From positions 3,100,001 through 3,164,000 of the forward strand of contig CP013997.1 in the NCBI GenBank assembly GCA_001534745.1: DNA of 64,000 bases, read 5' to 3'. This document shows positions 1 through 8,552 of the stretch, in pieces. Source of the DNA: Pseudomonas monteilii. GTDB taxonomy: Bacteria; Pseudomonadota; Gammaproteobacteria; Pseudomonadales; Pseudomonadaceae. Positions within the stretch are counted from its first letter, which is position 1. Every line of letters starts with the position of its first letter. Below the pieces are notes generated by a model. It was not told where the DNA came from. It did no database searches and worked only from the letters and a program-made list of their open reading frames with translations. The translations under genes and the position numbers were made by a program.

Positions 1-1
1 A

Positions 2-148
2 GCCACCCGCCTGGGGCTGAGCCGCAACACGGTCTATCGCAAGCTGCGTCAGCATGGGATAAGCCGGCAGTTCGGTGCCGGCGAAACGGAGTGTGGAGGT
101 CAGGCGGGAGGCAATGACATGGATCGTTCGTCCCGCTTGTGCGATTGA
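2..148 (+). CDS. C-terminal end of a Fis-type (sigma-54 activator-like) regulator, partial
   Basis: The gene runs in from the left edge and only its last 48 codons are visible. The readable part begins ATRLGLSRNTVYRKLRQHGI, the recognition-helix pattern of a Fis-family helix-turn-helix. That motif normally ends sigma-54-dependent enhancer-binding proteins of the NtrC/AcoR type. A tail of about 27 residues without recognisable motif follows before TGA at 146-148. The central AAA+ domain and the sensor domain lie outside the window, so the signal it responds to cannot be stated. A stand-alone Fis-like protein is the alternative. Confidence 0.75.
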   Translation, partial: ATRLGLSRNTVYRKLRQHGISRQFGAGETECGGQAGGNDMDRSSRLCD

Positions 149-196
149 GATGGAGAGGGGTCTGCCCACGAGAATGGCGGCGTACTCACTGGCCCA

Positions 197-222
197 ATCG
201 CGGGCAAGCCCGCTCCCACAGG
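197..222. repeat. REP palindrome
   Basis: The sequence ATCGCGGGCAAGCCCGCTCC followed by CACAGG is the common Pseudomonas REP unit: a GCGGGCAAGCCCGC palindrome with a flanking CTCCCACAG tail. It lies in the gap between the Fis-type regulator and the DUF2314 gene. Confidence 0.85.
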
Positions 223-330
223 GTGCCTGCACAGCCATGCCTACATCGACGGGCCAAGGTGAACTCAAAGCCCTTCAAAACCGCCCAAGGCACGACCTCA
301 ATCGAGTACGACACCCATTGCGCCGAACAG

Positions 331-407
331 TGTGGAAGCTGGCTTGCCAACGATGACCGCAGCCAGTACACCGAACGATGTGGGAGCTGGCTTGCCAGCG
401 ATGACGG
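331..407. repeat. Two directly repeated REP-variant units
   Basis: TGTGGAAGCTGGCTTGCCAA at 331-350 and TGTGGGAGCTGGCTTGCCAG at 379-398 are the AGCTGGCTTGCCAGC variant of the REP core, each followed by CGATGAC. Both are preceded by CCGAAC, so the pair looks like a tandem duplication with a period of 48 bp. Confidence 0.75.
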
Positions 408-448
408 CCTTCCCGTCACCGCATTTCTCTCCGTTCAGCGCCGACGCT

Positions 449-1465
449 CTATCGCATCAATAACCAAACCACAGCGGCCACAACAATCACCCCCAGCCCA
501 ATCACCCACTGAGGCAACCCCTTCCCCTGAGGCGGCGCCTGAACCTGCGCCTGCGCATGCCCCTGCCTTCCTGCCTGGGTAGACGCCTCCACTTCCTGCT
601 CAGACCGCACCTGCGCCGCCGCCTTCACCTCGACCGCCACCGGCGTCTCCTCCCCGTTCAGCAACCGCACCACCCGCGGCCATCCTGCCTGTTCTGCCAA
701 CTGCAACGGCGTCTGCCCCGCCGCAGTGCGCGCCGAGGCATCCGCCCCATGCCGCAGCAGAGCACTCACCATCGGCGCATTGCCCGCCAGCGCCTCCCGA
801 TGCAGCAACGACCACCCCGCCTCATCGACATCGGTCACCGCGCCTGGGTGCTCTCGCAGCATCTCGTCCATGCTTGCGCTCAGGTTCACGGCCATGGGGT
901 GATCCCCCTCCTCCAACCGCTTCAGCGCTTCCTGGTCGGCTGGCGTATCCAGCGCCCTCGACAACCGCACACGCGGCTGCCCCTCAGGCATCATCGTCAA
1001 CTCCACAAAACCAGGCGCCCCAAACTCCAGCCCCCACGCCGCATCGTGCTCGGCACGCTCCTCGTTCGCCATCTCGCTGCGCATCGCATCGACGGTGAAG
1101 CCGCCGAACACCACCTCGCCACAGACGTACATCCAGTCGTTGAGCGCCGCCAATGGCAGCGTCACCCGCTCAGAGGCATCGAAGCCCGTGGCCCACTCCG
1201 GCTCGTTGAGCAGCATGCCGCTGATGGAGACGCCATCGAAGTCGACCTCGTTCAGCCACATGTTCTCGACCGTCGGCACTTCAGGGTCGTCGCTGTGAAC
1301 GGGGAACGACATCTTCACGGCGGCCAGGCTCAGGCCCTTGACGATCCGGCGTGACTCCCAGGAAAGCTCGCGCCAGAAGAACTTGAAGGTGGCCTGAGCA
1401 TTGGCGACGGCGGTCTGCAGGGCTGGGCTGTCGCCGCTGGTGGTGTAGATGGTTTGATCGGTCAT
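449..1465 (-). CDS. DUF2314 / ankyrin-repeat protein with C-terminal membrane anchor
   Basis: This is a 338-residue protein. Residues about 25-150 (FWRELSWESRRIVKGLSLAA, then MWLNEVDFDGVSISGMLLNE and a WMYVCGEVVFGG block) match the pattern of the DUF2314 family, whose function is not known. Residues about 205-272 hold two ankyrin-type repeats (GWSLLHREALAGN, LLRHGADASARTAAGQTPLQ). A low-complexity linker rich in V, E, Q and A leads to a single hydrophobic helix at about 319-337 (VIGLGVIVVAAVVWLLM). There is no signal peptide, so a tail-anchored inner-membrane protein with a cytoplasmic body is inferred. The start at 1465 opens the DUF2314 domain directly. I see no operon partner. Ankyrin proteins of this kind can be effector- or immunity-related, but nothing here proves it. 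Confidence 0.8.
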   Translation of the reverse strand: MTDQTIYTTSGDSPALQTAVANAQATFKFFWRELSWESRRIVKGLSLAAVKMSFPVHSDDPEVPTVENMWLNEVDFDGVSISGMLLNEPEWATGFDASERVTLPLAALNDWMYVCGEVVFGGFTVDAMRSEMANEERAEHDAAWGLEFGAPGFVELTMMPEGQPRVRLSRALDTPADQEALKRLEEGDHPMAVNLSASMDEMLREHPGAVTDVDEAGWSLLHREALAGNAPMVSALLRHGADASARTAAGQTPLQLAEQAGWPRVVRLLNGEETPVAVEVKAAAQVRSEQEVEASTQAGRQGHAQAQVQAPPQGKGLPQWVIGLGVIVVAAVVWLLMR

Positions 1466-1849
1466 GGGAGGGACATCCGTGTGGGGTGGAAATGTAGTCA
1501 GACCAGGGATTGGGGGGCTGGTTCTTGGGTGGGGTATGGGTTGTGGCCGGTAGCGAGCGTTGAGTAGCCTTCATAAGTCAGGGGCACGACTCAATACTTC
1601 CACAGGCTTGGGCATTGTTGAGCGTCGCTCCGCCTTGTGAACGGCGAGGATGGCTACGGTCGATTGCTGGGATGAAGCAGGCACGATGTGCCCCACCGTT
1701 GTCGCCAAATCCACATACTGGCTGACGCAGAAACAAACACCAGTCGTCCCGTTCCCAAGCAAGAGAGGGAAATTTCCTATGGACGAGACTGAGCTATGGC
1801 AGGCGCGCTCCCGATAGGTTTATCGAAGAGCGCTAGGCGATTCGAACAG
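1466..1849. other. Intergenic, no supported gene
   Basis: A 63-codon minus-strand open frame at 1571-1762 has no recognisable motif and is not called. No RNA, REP unit or terminator was recognised here. Confidence 0.5.
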
Positions 1850-2518
1850 TCAGCCGTTGGCCAGTCGCCCCCACTGTTCGACCTCGGGATACAACAACCC
1901 CAGCGTCCGCCGCGCCTGGGCGGCCTCGAGGTAAGGGAACAGCAGCCTGACCAGGTCATCGATGTCCATACGCTTGCCTGCCAGCGTGGGTGCGCACATC
2001 CAGAGCTTGACCTGCAGGTCACCGGCGATCGGATACGCATGGGGCGCAGCCAATGACTTGAAGCGGACCGGCGTCAGCGCAGGCAAGGTGCTGAACCCTG
2101 AGCGACAAAACATCAAGCGGATGGTCAGGTGCTTCTGATCGACGTCGAAGCCATCGAAGGTCACCCACGGCACCGGCTCCAGGGCGTTGGCGAAGCACAG
2201 CGTGTCGCGGGTCACGGCCAGCACGCGCTGCCCATGCCGCCGACGCAGGGCTTCGGCCACGACCAGGCCACCCAGGCCGGGCAGCAGAAACACCAGCGCC
2301 GTGACCACCATCAGCACAAGCAACCCCGCCGACAGATGCGCCGCCAGCGTCGTCGTCGCCTGCAAGAGCCAGCCACCCACGACCACCAGCAGCACACTCA
2401 GCACCGCGCAGGCGATGGCCTTGTCCAGGGAAGACTCGTAGATCGTGAACGACTGGGTCGGTCCATCCGCCGCGTCCTGCAGCATGTCCAGATGGGCCTC
2501 GCGCGCAGCCTCATCCAT
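1850..2518 (-). CDS. Two-TM membrane protein, second gene of a coupled pair
   Basis: The 222-residue product starts at MDEAAREAHLDMLQDAADGP. The frame stays open further upstream, but this ATG overlaps the stop of the preceding gene by 8 nt (ATGGATGA), which indicates translational coupling and decides the start. A soluble N-terminus of about 33 residues precedes two hydrophobic helices at roughly 34-53 and 63-92. A cytoplasmic C-terminal domain of about 130 residues follows (RVLAVTRDTLCFANALEPVP). The general plan of two helices plus a beta-rich domain resembles bacterial PH-like membrane proteins. I do not recognise the family. It probably works with the upstream gene, which has the same topology. 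Confidence 0.7.
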   Translation of the reverse strand: MDEAAREAHLDMLQDAADGPTQSFTIYESSLDKAIACAVLSVLLVVVGGWLLQATTTLAAHLSAGLLVLMVVTALVFLLPGLGGLVVAEALRRRHGQRVLAVTRDTLCFANALEPVPWVTFDGFDVDQKHLTIRLMFCRSGFSTLPALTPVRFKSLAAPHAYPIAGDLQVKLWMCAPTLAGKRMDIDDLVRLLFPYLEAAQARRTLGLLYPEVEQWGRLANG

Positions 2519-3149
2519 GGTACTGCAATCCGTCCAGCCGCTGCTGCGCCCGGGCCGCGTCACGGTACGCTCCGAGCAGCGCGGCGACCTCGTCAACGCT
2601 CAGCGTACGCCCACCACGAGCAAGGCCCGCCGAGAGGATGCGCACCTGCGCCTGATTGGGGTCCACCAGTGCCTGGTTGCAGAACGGCTGCATCTTCACC
2701 ACGCGATGGGTCGGTAGCCCGTCGGCGTCGCTCAGGTGCAAGGTCTGCTTCAACATGCCCATGGCTTCCTTGTCCACCTCGATGTGCTCGACCTTGGACA
2801 GGTCCACCGGGCCGTCCAGGGTGTCGACGAACAGCTGTCGATGGGTCAGGCGCATGAACACATGGCGTCCGGCATGGCGGTGCTGCCAGGTGACCCACAC
2901 GGCGCCGAGCAGGAGAAAGGCGCAGCAGGCGATCAGGTCGAGACGGCCCATCAGGAGGGTGATGCCCAGCAGCAGCACCAGCCCCACCACGGCAATCGGC
3001 CCCCAGATCTTGTAGACGGTGGCGTTGGTGAATTCGGTCTGCTCGGGCACGCGCTCGACGACCTGCTTGAGTTCGGTGATGACGCGCTGGCGTTGGGCTG
3101 CGTGGGCGTGGTCGGGCTGGGGGGAGCCCGGGTGTTCAGGGATACTCAT
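2511..3149 (-). CDS. Two-TM membrane protein, first gene of a coupled pair
   Basis: The protein has 212 residues counted from MSIPEHPGSPQPDHAHAAQR. The open frame extends 15 codons upstream, but the proline-rich start is more plausible for a cytoplasmic N-terminus. Two hydrophobic helices lie at about 48-67 (IWGPIAVVGLVLLLGITLLM) and 69-88. A C-terminal domain of about 120 residues follows (VFMRLTHRQLFVDTLDGPVD). Its layout matches the product of the next gene, with which it overlaps by 8 nt, so the two may be diverged paralogues forming a complex. Function is unknown. Host-like GC argues against recent transfer. Confidence 0.7.
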   Translation of the reverse strand: MSIPEHPGSPQPDHAHAAQRQRVITELKQVVERVPEQTEFTNATVYKIWGPIAVVGLVLLLGITLLMGRLDLIACCAFLLLGAVWVTWQHRHAGRHVFMRLTHRQLFVDTLDGPVDLSKVEHIEVDKEAMGMLKQTLHLSDADGLPTHRVVKMQPFCNQALVDPNQAQVRILSAGLARGGRTLSVDEVAALLGAYRDAARAQQRLDGLQYHG

Positions 3150-3441
3150 GCGTAGGGTCCTGGTCGCGGCCAAAAGCAGGCTGTACGTCGTCACGGCTGC
3201 ACGGCGTCGTCATCGAGGGCGAAGAAGCCACCGAGAATGCCGCGCATGGGCGATCTACGGGCAGTGCCGTTGGGCCTGAATAAAAGAGGACAGACATTGA
3301 AGTAGACGAACGGGGGGCTGGCAACGGCGGTAGGCGTGTCGCACAACAAATGGGCTACTGCTCACAAGGGCACGTGCTGCAAGTGTGCGGGAGTTAACAC
3401 TTAGGGTGTGCCGAATCAACGCGTATTGACGCCATGAAGGG
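3150..3441. other. Intergenic, no supported gene
   Basis: A 62-codon minus-strand frame overlaps the upstream gene start and has no family signal. No clear regulatory element was recognised. Confidence 0.4.
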
Positions 3442-3813
3442 TCACGCGCGATCGGTGACGTAGGCCAGCACACCGTCCAGATCGTTCAATGCGTCGCCGT
3501 CGTCGAGGGTGGCACTGCCGCTGTCCACTACGAGAAACCCATCGAACGCTGCCGTGCTGACCAGGATCAACCGCCCACCGGAGTCGTCTCCCACGGCCAC
3601 ATGCCCCTTGAAGTAAGTGGCGACCTCGAAGGTGCGATTACGCTCTTCGATCTCGTCCGTCGAATAGATCAGGACTTGGTCACAGAGAAAAGCGCCATCG
3701 TGGTGTTTCCAGCATTCGGCGATCCACGACGTACGGGCAAGGCCCATGCGGTTGCATACCGCTGCAATAGCCGCCTCGCAAGCGCCTTCGGGTCCCTCTT
3801 CAGGGTACATCAT
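3442..3813 (-). CDS. SUKH/SMI1-KNR4-like protein (putative immunity protein)
   Basis: The product has 123 residues. The block FKGHVAVGDDSGGRLILVST followed by a hydrophobic FLVVDSGS strand is the central signature of the SMI1/KNR4 (SUKH) fold, in which a glycine- and aspartate-rich turn follows an 'IAIGDDSGG'-type strand. Stand-alone SUKH proteins commonly act as cytoplasmic immunity proteins against contact-dependent or polymorphic toxins. At 123 residues it is on the short side for the family. No cognate toxin is visible: the next gene downstream in direction is the membrane pair and the upstream gene is an ankyrin protein. The assignment rests on pattern recognition only. Confidence 0.6.
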   Translation of the reverse strand: MMYPEEGPEGACEAAIAAVCNRMGLARTSWIAECWKHHDGAFLCDQVLIYSTDEIEERNRTFEVATYFKGHVAVGDDSGGRLILVSTAAFDGFLVVDSGSATLDDGDALNDLDGVLAYVTDRA

Positions 3814-3935
3814 GGTTCGCTTCCTTCAGACGTTGACTCGATGCTGGGCATCATACGTTGCCGGGCGAGGCTTGCTTCAATGTCCTACTGCCCGGCTTGT
3901 GACACATCCCAACGCAAGCAAGGCCATATCTGCGG

Positions 3936-4997
3936 CTATCGGCGGTAGGACGGCGTACCCAGCGGTATCGGCTGCGGGTTGGCGATGACCCAGTCTACTG
4001 CCCGTTCACAGAGTCGGTCGCTGTGTTCTGCAGGGTCGTTACCGTTCTTCAGTACAGACGCAGATGCACGGGTTTCAGCCAGCGCCGCATCGCTCAAGGC
4101 TACGCCGCTGCCCAGGTACTCTACCAGCGCCTTCAGCATTTTCTTGAAATCGGCGTCCCAGTTGGCGGCGCCGTTGTAGTTGATCTCTACCGAGAGGCGA
4201 CCACTGAGACGAATGACCTCCCCTTGCACCGTCGCCGCCGCCCCAGAGGACGGCACCAGCCATTCCCACAATTGCTGATGCTGGGCAGGCCAACCCTCTG
4301 CCGTCACGAGGATCGTGTCTCGACCGTTATGGAGCTTGCGCGCAGCGACGGGCGGGACATCGAACAAGCGATAGAGTGTGGCCAGGGCAGCATCGGTGGC
4401 GGCCAGAGCCTCAGGGTTGAAACGAGCGCGATGAAATTCGAACTGCTGCCCGATACGCTGCACGTCATCACGCTCAGCCTTCCCGATGGGAACACCTGCC
4501 GCCAACAAGATCCGAGCAATGCGCGCCATGGGCTCGATGTCCGCATTGGAGGTCGTGAGCAAGGCGAGGTGCAATATGGTATCGGCCTGCCGAGAGCTGA
4601 CCTCGACCTTGGCGCCTCGGCGGATCAGGGCAGCGACTGCGTCGGCCTTGTGGCTCCTGACCGCTGCCTGCAATGGCGTCTCGCCCTGATAATCCTGGGC
4701 CTCGATATCGGCTCCCAGGTCCAGTAGCAGGTCGACTCCGCCTTTCCAGCTCGAACTGCGGTTATGCAGCGCCGTTCGTTGGTACTCGTCACGGGCGTTG
4801 ATGTCCGCGCCCTGCTCCACCAGCCAGCGAACCAGCTCGTCGGGGCAGTTGTAGAAACTGAGTGCCGTGTGCTTGCCGTAGCCGCCGGTGGCTTCGAGGC
4901 CGCATGTATCGAAGACGGCAGTCAAGTCGGTGAATGACGCCTGCTCCAGCAGATCACCGAAATCCTTGGGGAGGGTTTTTCTTTTTCGTTTGGCCAT
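3936..4997 (-). CDS. Ankyrin-repeat protein
   Basis: The product has 353 residues and starts with a basic MAKRKRKTLPKDFGDLLEQA. Residues about 35-185 carry four or five ankyrin repeats, seen as LVRWLVEQGADINARDEYQR, LLLDLGADIEAQDYQGETPL, VAALIRRGAKVEVSSRQADT and a last degenerate unit. Residues about 190-353 form a separate domain without repeats (LWEWLVPSSGAAATVQGEVI and a terminal VDWVIANPQPIPLGTPSYRR) that I do not recognise. There is no signal peptide and no membrane helix, so it should be cytoplasmic. Its proximity to a SUKH-like gene and another ankyrin gene suggests a small accessory cluster, possibly immunity-like. That is inference only. Confidence 0.75.
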   Translation of the reverse strand: MAKRKRKTLPKDFGDLLEQASFTDLTAVFDTCGLEATGGYGKHTALSFYNCPDELVRWLVEQGADINARDEYQRTALHNRSSSWKGGVDLLLDLGADIEAQDYQGETPLQAAVRSHKADAVAALIRRGAKVEVSSRQADTILHLALLTTSNADIEPMARIARILLAAGVPIGKAERDDVQRIGQQFEFHRARFNPEALAATDAALATLYRLFDVPPVAARKLHNGRDTILVTAEGWPAQHQQLWEWLVPSSGAAATVQGEVIRLSGRLSVEINYNGAANWDADFKKMLKALVEYLGSGVALSDAALAETRASASVLKNGNDPAEHSDRLCERAVDWVIANPQPIPLGTPSYRR

Positions 4998-5296
4998 GGG
5001 GTGGGCATCGTCCTGATGAGGTGAAGGTTCATCATAAGATGAGGGGTCATCGAGTGCAGGGTTGGTGGCTCACGGCGGCGGTACGTTCGATGGGCAGCTG
5101 GCACCGGATGTCAGCGACGCGGACGCAGGCACCGCTGCCTTGGTAGACTATGCCCGCTTCACGCCAAGCGGCTCGATTCAACGCGACACGCCTATCGCCG
5201 CCCTTTCTGAACTCAGCACGACACGCACCCTACATGCCTCAAGAATTCGCTGCACACGCACCAGCACAACGCCAGGATCCTTGCCGAAGGTTCTCC
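4998..5296. other. Intergenic next to the left end of the dusA island
   Basis: This stretch is host-like in composition and reaches up to the att-like repeat. A 101-codon plus-strand frame crosses it and runs through the att-like repeat, but it has no recognisable family and is not called. Confidence 0.4.
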
Positions 5297-5322
5297 GTTG
5301 CGTCGATGATGGATCGGGTCGA
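5297..5322. repeat. Candidate distal attachment site of the dusA island
   Basis: These 26 bases (starting GTTGCGTCGATGATGGA) match 16716-16741 inside the dusA 5' end at 21 of 26 positions. The first 17 positions contain a single mismatch, and all five mismatches are transitions. The repeat sits exactly where composition falls from host-like to AT-rich. dusA is a known integration target for phages, and elements integrated there are flanked by an imperfect copy of the dusA start. I therefore read this as the far att site, with the element spanning about 5.3-16.7 kb. Confidence 0.65.
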
Positions 5323-5512
5323 TTAAAATTACTAACCATGAATTATTGGGCTTTGAGCACAATCTAAGTTTTGTTGTAGCAAAATTTCAGCAAGCCTGAA
5401 GGGATGACCGCGTACATAATCAGGCAGAAGTGCCATTCCAGGCTGATACTGCAGGTTCTTCTCCACGCACAACTCATCAGCTCGTTCTTAGCGATCCCAG
5501 ACTGAGTCGATA

Positions 5513-5528
5513 CTGTATGTACATACAG
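5513..5528. promoter_or_regulatory. LexA (SOS) box
   Basis: CTGTATGTACATACAG is a perfect 16-bp palindrome with the CTG-N10-CAG arms and alternating TA core of gammaproteobacterial LexA sites. It lies about 190 bp inside the left end of the dusA island. Its symmetry gives no direction. On the plus strand a 55-codon frame starts 52 nt downstream at 5580. On the minus strand only short frames follow. It may once have controlled prophage lytic or SOS-linked genes that are now lost. Confidence 0.7.
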
Positions 5529-5579
5529 AATTGACCGCAACCTATCATAGACATTGACACGACCGGCTTCGAATTGAGC

Positions 5580-5747
5580 ATGCCGACCCTGCATGAACTG
5601 CTTCAGCAGCAGTGCAGTATGCTCTGCCACGAAAACGAACATCTCCGGATTGAGTTGACCAAAACCAGGTTCAACATCCAGAAGCTAATTGAGATTAACC
5701 AGGCGCCAAGGCCAGGCGCGCGAATGGCACGCACATCCGGCTGGTGA
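5580..5747 (+). CDS. Small hypothetical protein downstream of the LexA box
   Basis: A 55-codon frame starts with MPTLHELLQQQCSMLCHENE. Its first 40 residues look like a real amphipathic, coiled-coil-like helix (ENEHLRIELTKTRFNIQKLI). It begins 52 nt after the LexA palindrome, which is the main reason to list it. There is no convincing ribosome binding site upstream, and the last 15 residues look random. It may be a relic or may not be translated. I do not recognise a family. Confidence 0.25.
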   Translation: MPTLHELLQQQCSMLCHENEHLRIELTKTRFNIQKLIEINQAPRPGARMARTSGW

Positions 5748-5899
5748 TAATCCAGAATTGGCTAGAGACCTGCCACGTGATCGACGTATCGACGCGATTC
5801 TCCGACCAGTGTCCCCTATTGAGTGGAAAGCGTGTGCGCGGCAGTTGTATGTAGGTGACAGTCCGTCGCGCTTTCTAAGGGCTAGATTCCAGATGAATT

Positions 5900-6530
5900 A
5901 GTTAATTCAAGGTCGCCGTTTTGCTGCTGCCGTCGGCCCAGGCTTTTGAGATTGCTTTTGCTTGCCTTTGACTGAACGACACTCAGACCAACGGGATTTG
6001 CAATCCGATAATAAAAATCATATTCTCCAAAAAATCATAGATAATTCATTTTCGCAATGAGGCAAACTTTAACTTTAGTGAAACCCTTGGAAATTGAGAT
6101 GCAGTGTGCGGGCTGCTTAACTGATTTTGACATCAGCACTGCCTTGTAGCGCCCTAACTGCTACACTAGATCAGTAATATCAGCTCGACGACAGATTAAA
6201 AACGCTAGACACTAATAGTCCTACAATAATACATAATATGAATTGCTTAATACGCTATACGAGAAATAACTACAAAAACCAAAGCCGAGCATGAAAATTC
6301 AAATCAAACAAAAGCGCCGCAGCAAAAGCGTTATACATCAGCCAAATAAAGTTTAAATACAAAGAAAACTCATATTATTATGAGACACCCTCCACACTTG
6401 GCTTAGTGCGGCTAGGACCTAAAAATCAAGATCACCAATAACTGCCGCACTGTGCACTTCAGATATTAAATCCATCATTTATAATGATCGTATCAGCCAA
6501 CTGGCCAAGCTACGACTTGCTAAATTTAGC
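5900..6530. other. AT-rich gap without a supported gene
   Basis: The segment is distinctly AT-rich against the rest of the window and contains stops in all frames at short intervals. It lies downstream of the DUF262 operon. No hairpin with a clear T-tract and no RNA gene was recognised. Confidence 0.5.
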
Positions 6531-6531
6531 A

Positions 6532-7482
6532 CTAGGTCGTTAAGTGAAGACAGAAAATTCCTATCAATATTTTCTCACCTTTAGCGATTCCTCGAGGGCA
6601 AAAATGAATTCTATCTTGATGGCGCTCCAACTTAGTGTGCCACCAAAATATCCTCTCCGAACCGTCCCATTCTTTCAACCTCTCTCTTCTAGCAACTCTA
6701 TTGTTTTTTGTGGCGCCGTTTTCATCCGAAAGATTTACGCCGAAAGCTCCAAACTTTGCTTCGGCCTCCTCCCATGGACCTACAAACACAATACGCCCCT
6801 CATCTGAAAGAGCTGCCAAATGTTTGACCAACGTCGGGATTAAGCAAACGTAAGATTTGCTCATCCCCTTGATACCATTAAATGACCCAGAAACAAAATC
6901 TAGATTTCTGAAAGCCCTTGCGGAAAATGTCTCGAGACCAGCCGGGCAGTCAGTCAGTTCTTCTACGATCCAGCGAAACATCAACTCGTCATCTCGAGCA
7001 TCGCCTATAAACCACATGTCGATACTATCCTGACCAACAACAACCTTCTTGCAGCCGGCAGGATCGCGTCCAGATCCAACTATACATGCGATCGGAGACC
7101 TTCTATCTTGCAGCATCTTACTATGCACCCAAGCTACTGACCGAGCACCTACATGTAATATGCCATCTATCCTAGGATCCACAACTTCAACAAGCTCACC
7201 ATCCATCATTTCCCATGTTTGAAGGCGATTGAAAGCTACAGCAAGTCTAGCCTGGATTTCTGGCAACAACTGCACTGGAGAATCATCCGCGAATAATTCC
7301 CAAATTGTCATCTCCCCATAGACATGTCTGCAAAACAACTCTTCAGAATAGCAGCACGCATCTCCCGCCAACATTATATCATCAATAACATCGAGAACCG
7401 ATTCAATTAATTCGCAACAAAATTCAGCACTCACTCCATTGAAGTCCATAACAGACTCATCCACAACATATTGCATCTGCAT
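6532..7482 (-). CDS. Unknown third component of the DUF262/AAA operon
   Basis: The product has 316 residues. The start ATG at 7482 shares one base with the stop of the ATPase gene (TAATG), so translation should be coupled. An in-frame ATG two codons later is an alternative. The N-terminal half is acidic and helical. The middle (KKVVVGQDSIDMWFIGDARD) and the region around residue 235-275 (FGAFGVNLSDENGA, RVARRERLKEWDG) lead to a conserved-looking C-terminus, IFWWHTKLERHQDRIHFCPR, then ILIGIFCLHL. I recall similar WH-x-K-L...DRIHF...IGIF..H endings in uncharacterised proteins encoded near such ATPases, but cannot name the family. The charged RIHF and terminal His could be a nuclease-like active site; that is speculation. 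Composition is AT-rich compared with the host. Confidence 0.85.
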   Translation of the reverse strand: MQMQYVVDESVMDFNGVSAEFCCELIESVLDVIDDIMLAGDACCYSEELFCRHVYGEMTIWELFADDSPVQLLPEIQARLAVAFNRLQTWEMMDGELVEVVDPRIDGILHVGARSVAWVHSKMLQDRRSPIACIVGSGRDPAGCKKVVVGQDSIDMWFIGDARDDELMFRWIVEELTDCPAGLETFSARAFRNLDFVSGSFNGIKGMSKSYVCLIPTLVKHLAALSDEGRIVFVGPWEEAEAKFGAFGVNLSDENGATKNNRVARRERLKEWDGSERIFWWHTKLERHQDRIHFCPRGIAKGEKILIGIFCLHLTT

Positions 7483-8552
7483 TACCTCGGCCGACGTATC
7501 CTTGTTAATTCTGAGACATCTAACTGATACTGATCAAAAAATCCTTTTGGCCAAGAAGATATACCTCCTACCTCAGTGAATTTTAATGCTAATGGCTCAG
7601 CGCCGCTTGAGTCAAAATAGTGCACAATAGCGTCTTGCGCTTGCAAACATTTGTGATGACCTATTGCTAGCCTAATGCCATTTAAGACGTGATCCGAATG
7701 AGTTTCAACGACAACCTGCACTCCAGATGCTGCAAGTCGAGCTAAGAATAAGCCCATACACGACTGACCAGCCGGGTGCAAATGCGCTTCTGGGTTTTCC
7801 ACGATGAATATTCCATCACTAGCTGCGGTAAGCCCTCCAATAATCACTGGCAAAGCGTAGGTCACCCCAAATCCCATATTTGTAGGCTTCACCCACAGAT
7901 CTGATGTTCTAAACTTTAGCGCTGTGACAGGTGTACCCGGGAATCTCTCTGTATCAATTTGAAGAGGCCTAGTGATCAGTGACATCCAAGCTTCGGTTTG
8001 CGCTTTAAGCAAAGGAATTGCGGAATTGTGAATAACCTCGTCTTCCTTAAGTCGTGCACCTCCTAGCACATCCAAAACTTGCGCACAAAACTGCCCGCTT
8101 ACTCCAACCTCGAGCATGTCTGGTGGAAGCGCAGCTGTTCCATGCGTTATTCGCGGACCCAGACGCTCTGCTTGGAGATACTGAAATGCTCTAGGCTTGT
8201 CGAGAAAAGCAGTTTGTTTATCGGGGCTGACCACGTTAGCATAAAGCGACGTCTCTTCTGCCGAGAAACTCCAAGTATTAACTTCGCTCGAACCTGAGTT
8301 AACACTCACGGTAAATGTGTTCATAGTCTCGTGATTGAGCACATCTCCAAACTCCCCAAGCTCAAGCCCAAAAGGTCCATTTAATTCAATTACTCCGTCA
8401 CCGCGAACCAGAGCTTCTCTGGCCAGCAGTAGGGAATGTATGACCGACGTCTTGCCTGCACCATTTGTGCCCGCAAGTATTGTCAGAGGACTGAGCTCAA
8501 ATCTTTGCGATACAAATCTTTTGAACCCTACCACTTCCAAACTAGTTATCAT
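7482..8552 (-). CDS. AAA ATPase of the OLD/RecF-like class with DUF3696-type C-terminus
   Basis: The product has 356 residues. The N-terminal MITSLEVVGFKRF begins the ABC-type ATPase fold typical of OLD, RecF and SMC relatives. The Walker A motif GTNGAGKTS is at residues 28-36. Near the C-terminus, IFIVENPEAHLHP (Walker B with the usual ENPE and the D-loop HLHP) and VVVETHSDHVLNGIRLAI (H-loop) follow. The end, EVGGISSWPKGFFDQYQLDV, matches the DUF3696 tail that pairs with such ATPases. It overlaps the upstream DUF262 gene by 11 nt and the downstream gene by 1 nt, which implies one operon and a common complex. ATPases of this kind often act as sensors in defence systems. That role is inferred from family and neighbours. 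Confidence 0.92.
   Translation of the reverse strand: MITSLEVVGFKRFVSQRFELSPLTILAGTNGAGKTSVIHSLLLAREALVRGDGVIELNGPFGLELGEFGDVLNHETMNTFTVSVNSGSSEVNTWSFSAEETSLYANVVSPDKQTAFLDKPRAFQYLQAERLGPRITHGTAALPPDMLEVGVSGQFCAQVLDVLGGARLKEDEVIHNSAIPLLKAQTEAWMSLITRPLQIDTERFPGTPVTALKFRTSDLWVKPTNMGFGVTYALPVIIGGLTAASDGIFIVENPEAHLHPAGQSCMGLFLARLAASGVQVVVETHSDHVLNGIRLAIGHHKCLQAQDAIVHYFDSSGAEPLALKFTEVGGISSWPKGFFDQYQLDVSELTRIRRPR

Noticed and set aside
1571..1762. 63-codon minus-strand frame after the DUF2314 gene
   Set aside because: No motif, no ribosome binding site and no neighbour that would make sense of it.
5364..5642. 92-codon minus-strand frame over the LexA box
   Set aside because: It has no family, no ribosome binding site, and the LexA palindrome would lie inside it. 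Another frame of the same strand (DELCVEKNLQYQPGMALLPD) looks slightly more protein-like but has no good start either.
5689..5901. 70-codon plus-strand frame near the island's left end
   Set aside because: It overlaps the small frame at 5580-5747, lacks a start signal and has no recognisable similarity.
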